From positions 34,882,756 to 34,946,755 of the forward strand of contig OZ026834.1 in the NCBI GenBank assembly GCA_964023205.1: DNA of 64,000 bases, in the 5' to 3' direction. Positions within the stretch are counted from its first letter, which is position 1. Each line of letters starts with the position of its first letter. The notes beneath the pieces are model-generated. The model saw nothing but the letters and a program-made list of their open reading frames with translations. It ran no database searches and was not told the origin of the DNA. The position numbers and the translations under genes are program-made. Below are positions 14,401 to 24,949 of this stretch, piece by piece. Source of the stretch: Lutraria lutraria (Eukaryota > Mollusca > Bivalvia > Venerida > Mactridae).

Positions 14401-17400
14401 TAAATGGTTATAGTCTCTGACCTGTATTCAGTAGCCCCTTAAATTAATGCTTTGAGTTTGAATCCTACATGGGACAAAATTTTAAATGTGAGGAAGCTCT
14501 CCAGCTAGCTTATGGAAGGTCGTTGGTAAGCCTTGGGTCTTCCTACATCCTACAAATCCGGAAACTTGAAAAAATTATCTGGCAGTAGTGCAAATGAAGT
14601 TAAATAGAGTGGCCTTTTTGCACATGGTGACAACTTAATTTACACGTTTTTTTTTAAAATTCACCAAAAATGCTTAAAATATTGGCAAAATATAGCTTAC
14701 ATGAAAATGTGCCAAAAAACAATTCAACAAATTCTGCCATAAATATAAGTAATGCACCTACGCTAATTCTATATGGGAATATTGGGTAGAATCCAATTAT
14801 GAACCTAAAACTCTGTCATATCCTATACTTTATAGGGTATTTTTAACAGATGTTCAGGTAATTTGCAATCTACAAATCGAGGGTTCAACGCAACAGTGTC
14901 GTAACTCATATTGAAATAAGAACAAGTTACGACTGTGCTGCACTGAGCCCTCGAAATGCAGATTTAACACATACAATTAACATTACATACCTTGTCATGA
15001 TCTTTATTATTTAGTACTGCATTGATACTAGATTCTCCAATCCTAAAATAGATGGAAATAATGCAAAACCTAACACTCAACCCTGATAGAAACATCAAAT
15101 ACATTCATAGATTCATTTACCAGTACCTACAAAAACAAAGTTTTCAATAAAGTAATCTGTCAAAATATAAAACTTAAAGAATTAAAAGAATGTTAAATAA
15201 AAAAGAGAAACAAATTGGTGACCTATCTACCCTATGTTTAGGTCAAGTAACAATAAACATAACTTTTTTAAGCTAAACGGTATATATTTATTATCAAACC
15301 TTTCAGCTTCCTGTATCAAGGGGCCAGGCACAGGAGGAGGGACTGTATAGAATCTTTTTGAAGTCTTTTTAGAAGTAGCATTAAAGATCTGTCTCGCCAC
15401 ATCAGCAGCATTATTTGCACCTATCTTAATGGCTTTGTAAAACAATTCAAACGACACATTGTTCACTTCTCCTTCCAACATAACTAAAATAAAATTCATA
15501 CAATTATCAGTAAAAATGGTCTTAAGTATATACAGTAAAACCTTGATTATTCGATGACCGATTATCCGAATACACTGTATTAAAATAAGATTGATGGTCC
15601 TTATTCCGACTCTATGTATTTCATTACTGAAATGGATTAATCCAAACCATAAATCATCCGAATGATTTTTTGGACCCTAGGAATTCAAATAATCAGGGTT
15701 TTACTGTATGTATTTTTCATACTTCCAGGCAAATCAGTATATTTAACAAAACTCAAATTATATTCCTAAAGGGGCTGGGAGTTATTACTGGTTAGAATGA
15801 GTCCTGGAAAACTGGTAAGGTGAACTGGCCACCGAATGTAACTAAAATATTGTTGAAAAACGGCATTTAACCACTGATCTGTCAGGTTCAGTTTAATTTA
15901 GCACAGAGATTATGAGCCTCAAGATTAAAGTGTTCAGATTAAAGAGCTGAGATCTGAGTACTGAGATTAAAGTGATGAGAACTTGAGCCATAAGATTTGA
16001 TATTAAAGGGGCATTCCCTACAACTGACAAACATTCTGTGAAAGTGTAAAAATGTGTTAGATGTATATGTAAAACAATATATAATGGATAATTGCAAGAA
16101 GAACTTGGGTAATAAAATGACTAGTTTAGGTAATAGCCGCAAAGATCATAGCTATGAATAATAAATCACTTCCACCCAAAAATTGTATAACAAATTCCAA
16201 AGAGTTTCCGATCTTTTATGGAAACTAATATTTTTTGTGATTTTATTTTTAATTGGATGAATTTTTGGCTGAAACTTTCTGTGTCGGCTTTTTTCTTTAC
16301 AAGCTTCTAATTTATCATCATTTTGCCTTGATTCTAGATGCACCAAGTTGTAGGGTATGCCCCTTTAAAGAGCTCAGATTATATGAGTGCTGAGACTTTG
16401 TGTGCTGCACTTTAAATGTTGAAATTTGAAAGCTGATATTTGATGGCTGAGTTGCGAGTTCTGAAATTTCAGTATTGGTTAAAATTGCTGTCAGAAGTAA
16501 ATACATACCAACATTGTAATCTCTATCAGTGGCTATAACAAGATTCATATTACTTTCTTCCTGTTGTTTACGTGTAGGATTGATGACAAAACCTTCTCCC
16601 TGGGTTCCGACTCTGACTGCACCAACTGGACCATTCCATGGAACATCTGATGCACATAATGCTGCTGATGCTGATATAAAATGTACAGATTATACACATA
16701 ATGCTGCTGATGCTGATATAAAATATACAGATTATACACATAATGCTGCTGATGCTGATATAAAATATACAGATTATACACATAATGCTGCTGATGCTGA
16801 TAAAAAATATACAGATTATACACATAATGCTGCTGATGCTGATAAAAAATATACAGATTATACACATAATGCTGCTGATAAAAAATATACAGATTATACA
16901 CATAATGCTGCTGATGCTGATAAAAAATATACAGATTATACACATAATGCTGCTGATGCTGATATAAAATATACAGATTATACACATAATGCTGCTGATA
17001 AAAAATATACAGATTATACACATAATGCTGCTGATGCTGATATAAAATATACAGATTATACACATAATGCTGCTGTTGCTGATACAGAATAAACAGATGA
17101 CGACACTTTATTTGTTAAATAATAAGATTTGATTGGAGAAAACAAGCAAGAGTGACATCCAAATAGATGATGTGATACACAAAATTGTATCTCAAGAAAG
17201 ACTGGTGTCATATCAAAATGGTTAGTTTACATATCACTTATGTCATATCCAAAAGGTTCAGTTAGATACCATAGTGTCATACCCAAGAGGTTGGATCAGA
17301 AAAGATAAGACATGCTGGACAAGAAACAACTTAAGTCCTATCCGAAATAAATCAATAAAACATTGTCATCCACTTACCTGCATTAATACTGATGACATCC

Positions 17401-20400
17401 GGATCATTTACTCCATCAACAGATAATAAATTACAAGTTATCTGTAACAAAACTAGATCTTTTCAGAAGAACAAAGAAAGAATTATATGACAAAGGCTCT
17501 TTATACATCCAAATGAATTCAGGTGTAATAAATCTACATTTGTGTATAAAATAACCACAAAAGTAGTAGGTAATGTTTATCAATTACTAATTTCTTATTC
17601 AAATCATTATCAAGCAGGAAAGTTTATCCAAATCAAACAAGAAAGTTTATACATTGAGGGCTTAGCGCAACACTGTCGTAACTTGTTCTTATTTCAATAT
17701 GAGTTACGACACTGTTGCGTTGAACCCTCGACATGTAGATTAGGGAGAAAATGAAGCTTGAGTAGGTCTTCTGTGAATTGACCTATTAACCCTAACCTTA
17801 TTCATTAGGACTAGCATTCGGATCTTTAAAAGATTGCTGGTATGAACAAGACCCAATTTTAATCAAATGCTCAGATCAAGTTTCATTGCAATAGGGCAAC
17901 AAAATAGTGACCACTCTAAAGAATGAATAACTCAAATTAATGATGACAAAACCTATCAGACACAGAATAAACACAACAGACACAGTAGCTGCCAAACTCA
18001 ATCATGATGCTTGTTTATGTTTATGAATATTCATTCATTTGCAGAAAATTCTGCTAACTATATTAAACATGTTAAATGCCAATGAATTATAGATTTTACC
18101 CATATTTTCTAAAGTAAAGTAGCCTACCTGAGTTTCATTTAAATAATTGCTGGGAAATAATGACCTGAGTGATCTATCTGAAAAATACAAAAAGTTGTTT
18201 TAAATTTAATACACAGAAAGTAATGATCGAGAAGAAACATGCCTAACAAGCCTAGTCATACAAACAAACAGAATGTCAAATAGAATACATGTAGTTCATA
18301 TGGAGCATCTCATATTTTTTTGTAACTGACATAGGCTGGACTAAACATCAAGAAACATGCCACTAGCAACAGTCTCAAACACATAACCTCTTCATGACAT
18401 TCCGAGTTGAACCAATTGAGCAACAAAAATGATAGGACAATGCAGAATCTGGTCTACATAGGCTAGCTACATTATCATACCATTATCATGAGACTTAAAT
18501 ATGTTCTGTTGCAGTCTGAAACCAGACATCTCTGTGACTCAACCCTGCCAATTCCCAATTAAATCTGACTCACATGTTTGATAAAAAGCAGAAAGTTTAA
18601 CTAGCCCAAAGAAAAAGAACATATTCTCACCAATTACGCGACTAGTTAAAATTTCTTTATCAGTAGGTCCAAGTTCACGTCTAAGATGATTGGTCGGTAT
18701 ACGTCCAGCTGCAGCAGACTTCTGTCTATAATCAACCTGAAATCCGACAAATTTAATTTTGTGTAACACTTCAACTTTTTATAAAATTGTCAGTTACCAG
18801 TGATTTTTTTCACTATATTTACTACCTTATATGGACAGTTCCCCTAGAAAAATTTCCTTCATTTTCCCCCTAAATTAGCCAGAATATTCCCCTGACAAGA
18901 AGTGTTTTCCACATGATCATGTAAAAAGAAGAAAAATATAACAGTTTTCACACCATTGTCACCAATTACAGTGAAGTAATAGTTACATTTATAATTCAAA
19001 CAACTAAAAAATCACATACATGTATTCCAAAGAAAATTAATGTTGTTATATATTCCCCTTCTGGAACTTGTTGTGCTAAATTTCCCCTTTTGATGGGCAT
19101 GGGTAGTGAGAAAAAATTTGGAATAAAATCACTTAGTGGTTACAAAACTGGGCCTTCATGGTCCTGAAGTAATGGTTGTCCTGCTAGCTCTTGAAAGCAT
19201 GTGGAAAGGTAATAAAATGAGACAGTGGGTGTACTGTTCTTCAGGCTTAATTAAACGTCTAGGGTCGCAGGGAAAAATTAAGGAAGGTCGTGTAACCAGA
19301 ATCAAACATTATCGAAGGCCTTAACACGAAAACATAATAAAACTTATGAAATACTCACAGTTAGGGGGAAAAATGTAGCATTCGGATTACTTTCTGTTTT
19401 GCTGGTGACTGCAACAAGCACTGATGTATCACCAAGCTAAAATAGACAAGAACTATAATTAATACAATATTGCTGCATTTTCATTGTCAATACATGTACA
19501 TTGATTTAAATGTCACAATCTTGTTATTATAGATACATCATGCCTTGTATTCCCTACTGACCTTTTTAGGATGTGTCATAGACAGCGTGACATGCTGCTG
19601 TTATAAAATGTATATCACGCCATTTATTGTAAATATGCCCAGTTTGTAGGCTTATTACTAGTCAAATTATTAGTATTTTACACAATGCATAGATAGGTCA
19701 GTTACTACAAGGAAATACTAAGTAACCAGCTCAGCGTGGTTAGAACACTCAACAGTGCTCGTAAAGGGCCCCTTCAAAACTCAAAATACCATACCTTACG
19801 AACATTCTGTAGGAAACATGTCAAAATGGCGGAAAAAAAGCAAAAGACGAAATGATATGTAAAATGTCATTAATTTATTCAGATAATGTTCGTCTGTCCC
19901 ATGATGTTCAAATAGTAGCAAATCTTCTATATATAAAGCAGCAGAAGTGTTTTCTGGTAAATTCAGTATAATATCAAATCTTCCAAATCTAATTAAAAAC
20001 AGACTTCAGACTGGTATCATTACATTGGTATGAATTTATGTGTTAACGCTAACAAAGGCATAATTTATACATTAACAATTTGAGAGAGTGTAGTTGAGAA
20101 TTTCTGCATTGATCTTAATCAATTTAATGAAAAATTCTTCTTGCACAAATTATAAGATGTCACAGTATATGCTAGTTTTACAACCTGAATTAATCAGTAC
20201 AAGTACTTTATCTATATTTTGGGTTATTTGGAAATTTTATCAATAGACAATTTCTCCAGATCTGGGAAAGTTGAAGCCTAAATGTTATTGGGAAGGGTCT
20301 GTTTACCAGACCCAAACAAACAAGGAAAAAATCGCTGGACAAGTCTTTTAAATTATTTTTTTGTGACAGGTTGCCCGACTATATACTTTATGAAGGAAAC

Positions 20401-22109
20401 TCGTTGTCCCCCAAAAGACTTAAAGGAGAAAAGTCCTTTCGGGCAGGGGGCAACCCACTAATTCGAAGACTGCTGGACCAAAATAATTACCTCTGACAGT
20501 AAAGTTAACAGACAAAACATCATGGACTAACACAGGGTGATCACAAACCTGCTATATCAACTTTTATGTGCAAGTGAACTAAAATTTTCAAAAAGTTACT
20601 TACCTTAGCAACTACAGAACCATCAGCAAACTTTGCCATTTTTCCAAACTCTAATTGTAAGCTGAAATTAAACATACAAATGAATTATCTAAGCATGGAA
20701 TGTCAAATTAATGCTTTAACATAGTTGAGTCCAAAGTATAGCATATATATTGTCAACAGTGTCCTAGACAAAATTATGGAAAGTAACATTCATGCAAGCC
20801 ATGAGAGATAAAGACTACTCTCCACACTAAAAATACCTATACTTTTGTGGGAGGATTGGTTTTAAATAAAGTTTATGAATTGCATTCATTATTAGACAAA
20901 TATGTAAAAGTCTTAATTCTTATGTCAGTACTAGATATATGGCATGATATACATGACACATATATACATGTAGTTAGCATTTGGAACAACCTGGATATTT
21001 TCAGCAACTCTCTGAAGAAAAAAAGTTCTGCCAACTCCTGCAGAGACATAGAAGATGATGACGTATCACACTGGATAGCTGGTCAGCTCTTGATTTATAA
21101 GTAAATGAACGAAAACTGCAGTGATTGTAGGAATATTGGCCTGGTTCAATAGCCTTTTTATTGGAATACCTCTTCAGTGGTGTGATCGCGTATCAACCTA
21201 GAAATGGCTAGATAGTGCTTAAGATCCTGCAGGGCCCTAGCTGCACTTCCGGGGAAGAGGCCCGGGGCCCTCAGGTAGGGGAATTACGCGTCATTTTGAG
21301 GAAAAAGGGGAATTTCAGGGGATCTTTTCAACTGCCTTATAAACTTGCAATAAACATTTTAAGCTTAAAATAGCTGTATTTAGATATATTACATACATTA
21401 ACATACAATTAATTTTTTTTTTGAGGAGAATTTTTATCAAAAATAGGGGAAAAAAGTATATTATTGTAGGAGGGGAATGTGACCGAATTTCAGCCCCAAA
21501 AAACGTCAAATGAGGGCCCTGTCCTGAATTCAATCCCTGATGCGGACATAATGTTTATCTGAATATTATCTATTGTTTAACTGTCCATCATTAAAACTTT
21601 GTTAGTTTGAAGTGCTCCGACATGCACCTTTCAGATAAGGTGTATTGGAATAATTTATGCACAATCTGTATGTAGAAACAATATATTGGAATAATAATTT
21701 TATTTAGTCATAGAAATTGTAGATATTGACCAATAGATTTTACATTGGGGATTTTCTGTACACAAATATTATAAAGCGTATGTTCATTGGAGTTTGCGGG
21801 ACGGGGACAAGTTGAAGAGTTTCTTTCATCATTATAGTATTCCTAGAGTAAGATATATCAGTACACCCATCGAATTTAATGTTCCAAAATTGAAACATTA
21901 CATAAACACATCATCGCGAATTCATATGACAAAATGAACATCCGAAATACTCGCCTTCTGTTGTTGTCTATAAGTATATTACAGCTCCTATACATTTTAT
22001 ATCGCTTATGAAAACTCATATTTTTGTCGAAGTCAAATCTATATAATAGATATTTCAGTGATTTTTTACAAACTTCTCGGCGCTTGCCTAAAAACATGGG
22101 GAGCGCCAT
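2491..22109 (-). CDS. PNPT1: Polyribonucleotide nucleotidyltransferase 1, mitochondrial (PNPase), 23 exons
   Basis: Phosphorolytic 3'-5' exoribonuclease of mitochondria, also linked to RNA import. Exons, transcript order: 22109-21955, 20661-20604, 19436-19359, 18736-18631, 18177-18128, 17441-17378, 16670-16509, 15483-15300, 15042-14991, 14036-13979, 13674-13572, 13117-12944, 12434-12398, 10472-10406, 10040-9951, 7810-7662, 7082-6947, 6367-6281, 4960-4877, 4557-4451, 3764-3709, 3076-2998, 2646-2491 (TGA). All phases join: 2292 nt, 763 aa (human 783). Order: basic N-terminus suited to mitochondrial targeting; first RNase PH fold (about 45-180: [25 protein letters not shown]); helical linker; second RNase PH fold (about 357-560: [34 protein letters not shown] and QMDLK carrying the two catalytic Asp); KH (about 604-665, GIGG loop); S1 (about 670-745). 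Oddities: the first intron appears to have a GC donor, and the exon-7 acceptor lies in a tandem array. The exon 1 boundary is least certain; exons 2-23 are firm. Confidence 0.95.
2791..2978. mobile_element. pogo-like MITE (TACAGTCAAACCTGTG family)
   Basis: It starts ACAGTCAAACCTGTGATGGCC and ends GATGGGTTCAACTGCA. The internal GAATAAAGGTCAC, AATGACCTTTGAATGAAGG and GTCTTTCCCTAGGG are family blocks. It ends 19 bases from PNPT1 exon 22. Confidence 0.75.
4341..4444. mobile_element. pogo-like MITE, short form
   Basis: ACAGTCAAAACTGTGG to CACAGGTTTGACT, about 104 bp. It abuts PNPT1 exon 20 (exon end 4451), so the donor region of intron 20 lies against the element. Confidence 0.75.
7135..7527. repeat. 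Minisatellite, about 22-bp unit, filling PNPT1 intron 16
   Basis: About 17 copies of CTACTCTAATAACAATTTTTCA with small variants (CACCACACTAATAACAATTTTC, CTAGTGACAATT). It begins about 50 bases from exon 17 (7082) and stops about 135 bases short of exon 16 (7662), so most of this 579-bp intron is repeat. Confidence 0.9.
8340..8880. repeat. About 155-bp tandem repeat in PNPT1 intron 15
   Basis: Three and a half copies; the marker GTTTGGTGAAGAT recurs at 8359, 8493, 8648 (as GTTGGGTG) and 8804. Units also carry GTTGAATGTTTAAAATGCAC and CCTAGTTTTTGACCC. It ends in CGCCCGCCCACTCGCCCG. Related in style to the other bivalve elements. Confidence 0.8.
9437..9693. mobile_element. Inverted-repeat MITE with TATTCA/CTTAAG ends, copy 1
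   Basis: The left GGCCCGTATTCAATATACAT, CTTAAG blocks mirror the right CTTAAGATGTTTATTGAATACC. The centre ATCATTTTCATAATTGGCAT is shared with 57271-57546 in reverse. PNPT1 intron 15. Confidence 0.7.
9695..9850 (-). mobile_element. SINE of the 46996 family, inverted
   Basis: It ends in the reverse of the tRNA-like head (GGTCACCGGGTTACAAATCA, TAATCACTGGACCTTGGCTC). PNPT1 intron 15. Confidence 0.65.
10183..10329. mobile_element. pogo-like MITE, decayed left end
   Basis: It ends AACACAGGTTTGACTGCA and has ATGACCTTTACTTACAGG and GAATAAAGGCTACC blocks. PNPT1 intron 14. Confidence 0.6.
10555..10815 (-). mobile_element. SINE of the 46996 family, inverted
   Basis: GTGGCCGATTTCACCTAACC, then a CCACTAGGAACCAGCAA block present three times, then the degenerate tRNA-like head (CTGCTGGGTTACAAATGTAG). 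PNPT1 intron 13. Confidence 0.65.
10839..11798 (-). mobile_element. Second bivalve-type GCTCACC..GGCCCT element, inverted, with about 164-bp tandem units
   Basis: Left end AGGGCCTAGATGGCCCTATG, right end AGCTCACCTTGGCACT..GGTGAGCT, i.e. the same end types as 35786-36953 in reverse. The interior has about four or five copies, period 150-164 bp, of a block with ATACCAAATATCTAAGC and TTTTTAAATTTTCCTATAT. It lies in PNPT1 intron 13. Confidence 0.75.
14385..14615 (+). mobile_element. Probable tRNA-derived SINE, third type
   Basis: Head with CCTTCTTGGTTAAATGGTTA and GAGTTTGAATCCTACATGGG (box A/B-like), then AGGAAGCTCTCCAGCTAGCT and GGTCTTCCTACATCC. PNPT1 intron 9. Confidence 0.55.
14867..14964 (+). 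repeat. Dispersed hairpin element, copy 1
   Basis: Core 14877-14954: arms TCGAGGGTTCAACGCAACAG.. and ..CTGAGCCCTCGA around an AT-rich loop CATATTGAAATAAGAAC. It sits in PNPT1 intron 9. Three more copies share arms, loop and orientation-specific differences. Confidence 0.85.
15531..15708. mobile_element. pogo/Tigger-like MITE, ATTATTCG type, 178 bp
   Basis: TACAGTAAAACCTTGATTATT at the left, AATAATCAGGGTTTTACTGTA at the right, with TA at both borders. The interior has CCGATTATCCGAA and CATCCGAATGATT. PNPT1 intron 7. Confidence 0.8.
16655..17090 (-). repeat. 42/36-bp tandem repeat that duplicates the PNPT1 exon-7 splice acceptor
   Basis: Ten units (eight of 42 bp, two of 36 bp) plus a diverged partial copy at 17063-17090. 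Read on the minus strand, each unit is about 26 bases of intron end (pyrimidine-rich, ATTTTATATCAG or ATTTTTTATCAG) followed by CATCAGCAGCATTATG, which is the first 16 bases of PNPT1 exon 7. The true exon begins at 16670, in the first unit. The array therefore holds about eleven AG acceptors in a row. The plus strand is open through it ([14 protein letters not shown] repeats), but this is a by-product of unit length divisible by three. Confidence 0.92.
17654..17731 (-). repeat. Dispersed hairpin element, copy 2 (inverted)
   Basis: Same sequence as copy 1 on the minus strand, in PNPT1 intron 5, ending CCCTCGACATGTAGATT. The outer AATCTACAT flank is shared with copy 1. Confidence 0.85.
21955..22109 (-). 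CDS. PNPT1: PNPT1 exon 1 (start codon, putative mitochondrial presequence)
   Basis: First ATG of the only suitable open frame upstream of exon 2. It encodes about 51 residues rich in Lys/Arg and hydrophobics and poor in acidic residues at the start ([20 protein letters not shown]), as expected for matrix or intermembrane-space targeting. I end the exon at AGAAG before GCGAGT, a GC-type donor. This leaves phase 2, as exon 2 requires, and gives [19 protein letters not shown], which aligns residue for residue with the NRKLEISSGKLARFADGS stretch of the human enzyme. A GT donor at 21993 (AAAAT before GTATAG) also leaves phase 2 but loses that match. Confidence 0.7.
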
Positions 22110-23798
22110 GTTGAAAATGTTACACTGACGACGTGAATGACTTTTTTTGCGGTACCATTTGAAAATTTAGGGCCAACACAAATTGGCTTTAGCACGGACT
22201 TTTACACATGTAGGAATATAAGTCCTTGGCTTAAGGATAAATACTTCACATATTTTTACCTTAAATCATTATTTTTCTTGAACTAACGGTTCTGACTGAT
22301 TTACTATTTTAATCTCATCACATTTTTTTTTTATTACGAAGGGATACTATGTAGTCTGTGTACATTGAATGAAATAATTTCAGTGTTTACACTAAGCTTC
22401 AATGTTAGGTGCCAGGCTCATTGAGCTTTTAAGCCACATTCAATATGGATGCTGTGGTATAATGTGACCGCCACAAATGATACAAGAATTGATAATTCTT
22501 TGTCATACCAATATTCCCTATATCTGAGTGGGTCTGAATTAATTTTTGTTGTTTGTTCGAGTTTTACACACTTTTTCAACAGTCAGAGTCATATGAGGTG
22601 GACAGTTCACCTAACCATCGTTCCTGGGAAGAACCAGTACTAGACTCGCATTCTCCGTAAGCATCTGCCTACTCTCTCACATAAAGAGACATATGGTCGG
22701 TAGCAGGACTCGAACCCACGACCCTTCATCAGTGAGAAGTTACAGTGAATTGAAATCAGTAACTTTATATATAACCACTCGACCACAGAGGTGGTTGTGT
22801 CTGAATTAGTGATTAATTCAAGCAATAGTAGATTCAGTATAATACATGTAAACTTGTTTTAAGTTATTCTGAAGTTCATGAGTACTATATATTAAGTTAA
22901 AATCTGATAGCTGTATAAAGGTTCATTAAGACATTTCATGAATGCAATTAACGCATACATGTGTACCGTACGCAAAAAATGTGATATTGCTATGAAACTA
23001 CACAAAATTTTGACGCCATTTTTATATTATGCACTAAAGTCAACAGACGAAACCGCTTGGCGAATCAAAGATAACATGTACATCAAAAACCTGTGATGTT
23101 CATTTTTAGGTAATAGCTTTCTTGGTCCTTGAATGCATTTGGAAAGGTAAAAAGTGAGAATATGGATATACCATCCCTCAGGCCAAATAAAAAGTTGTCA
23201 CAGGGAAGAATAATGATATTTAGGGGAACCAGAAACATTTTCTTTGAAGTCTAATACACAAATCTAGTGAACATGAATACAGTGAAGAATCACATACAGT
23301 GACATATTTATTTCTTCCTCGAATAAACTGTTCTTTATTTCACTGATAATGAAATGTTCAGGCCAGCAAGAATTCACTCTAAGCCTGTTCTACTGTATTT
23401 CATCAACAATGAAAATAAAACTGATTTCATTATATTTTTTTATTTCTCGTATATCAAAACCAATAAAACAATAATTATGAAAATAAGTCATAAGATTAAT
23501 ATAAAGGCAACTGTATATATTAATTGTTTATACAAGCAAAGCATACAATCCTTAACTACAACAAAGCATAAATCTGGTGTTCACACAGTGAATTGATATT
23601 TATTTATTTAATCATGTTTATAGCACACTGACCACTAATGGTCATGTTGCAGGCATTTTAATAAAAGGGAAAGCAACAAGCATAAAAGAAATAATACCAT
23701 GATGATAACAAATACATAAATATATGTACAATAAATGAACTGCTAATTGATAAAAATTCTGCAGATCATCATAAATGCAGCCAAACAACTAAGAAACA
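22110..23798. other. PNPT1 upstream region and spacer
   Basis: It should contain the PNPT1 promoter just above 22109. No TATA box is evident. It holds a SINE at 22549-22800 and a dispersed fragment at about 23100-23240 (ATGCATTTGGAAAGGTAAAA), which recurs at about 19180-19320 and 54310-54440. Confidence 0.45.
22549..22800 (-). mobile_element. SINE of the 31441 family, inverted
   Basis: Same body in reverse (AGTTCACCTAACCATCGTTC, CATCTGCCTACTCTCTCAC) and head (AACCACTCGACCACAGAGG). It lies about 440 bases upstream of the PNPT1 start codon. Confidence 0.7.
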
Positions 23799-23806
23799 GT
23801 GGAAAA

Positions 23807-24264
23807 TAGAGCTGGGAGGTTTTATCGGTTTATCGATATATCGCGATATCAGCCAGACAATATAAATATCACAATATTTTTTCAGCATACCGATATATCG
23901 GGTTATGCTGAAATAACTGAACTTTATGTTTATTATTGTAAAAAAGTTCATACATAGTGGTAAAGTGTTATTTATGCCTAAATGCTGGTCAATCTTGTAA
24001 TATTATTAACTGCGAACATATATATATGTATATTTATACATGCATTAATAGTTTCAACACTGCTAAAACAGAACAAAATATTTGAAATGTGAAAATACAC
24101 TGTGAGCTATTGTCTGTATTGTTACCCAAGGCATTATATAAATGTTAATTGGTAATGTTTTTCTGTAAATTTACCATTTATATATATCGCGATATGTATC
24201 GCAATATAGCATGAAATATTATGATATATCGTGATACGCTTTTAAGGACCGATACCCAGCTCTA
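23807..24264. mobile_element. hAT-like MITE, 458 bp
   Basis: Ends are TAGAGCTGGG and CCCAGCTCTA, the usual start of many hAT elements, with further subterminal CGATATATCG-type repeats. GTGGAAAA flanks it at 23799-23806 and 24265-24272, an 8-bp target duplication. It sits between the GLO1 3' end and PNPT1. No transposase is seen. Confidence 0.88.
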
Positions 24265-24949
24265 GTGGAAAATATGTCATTCATGAGAAAGCTATAGGAG
24301 ATAACACTAATTGCTATCACCAATGCTGTTGTCCAAAATGAATTGCACTTTATAAGACATACAGCCTTTAGACTAGCATTGTTTGGTGAGTCAAGTTTTC
24401 ACATTTTGTTATCAGATTAGACTAGAACACAGCCACTGAACCACCAAAGTATTGTCCCAGTGGACTTTTTTTTGAAATACATAATCACTTAATTTTATTT
24501 CACTCTGGCAACAGATTATAAAAATATATTCATTAACAAACATTGACAATTAAAACAAATCAACAATGAATTATATGCACTTGTCGTTATTAATTAAATT
24601 GTTTGTAGAAAGTTGAAAAATTGAACCCCAAAAATGTTGATTGTAAAATAATTATGTCATTTCTTAGCGATTTAGTGTGATAGATTTTTGAGGCCAAATG
24701 AATAAATACTTATATAGCAGCATTTTTGTCATAAACAAAAACAAGTACAATTGATGTATTCACATGGCCATTAGACTCTGGAAACCATCTGAAGGCTCAA
24801 TAGAAACACACATTAAACTACAAACTGATAACCAGAATGATAACTACACTTAGTCTATACATCTAACAGCATGTCAACTGTCAGGGATTTATCTAAATGA
24901 CACATTGAAGAGGTGGTAGTCTATATTAGATGGAATCAAAGTAGTCATT

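Noticed and set aside
16529..17092. Long open frame of [14 protein letters not shown] repeats on the plus strand
   Set aside because: It is the antisense of the PNPT1 exon-7 acceptor array; the frame is open only because units are 42 or 36 bp. The minus-strand repeat frames are equally artefactual.
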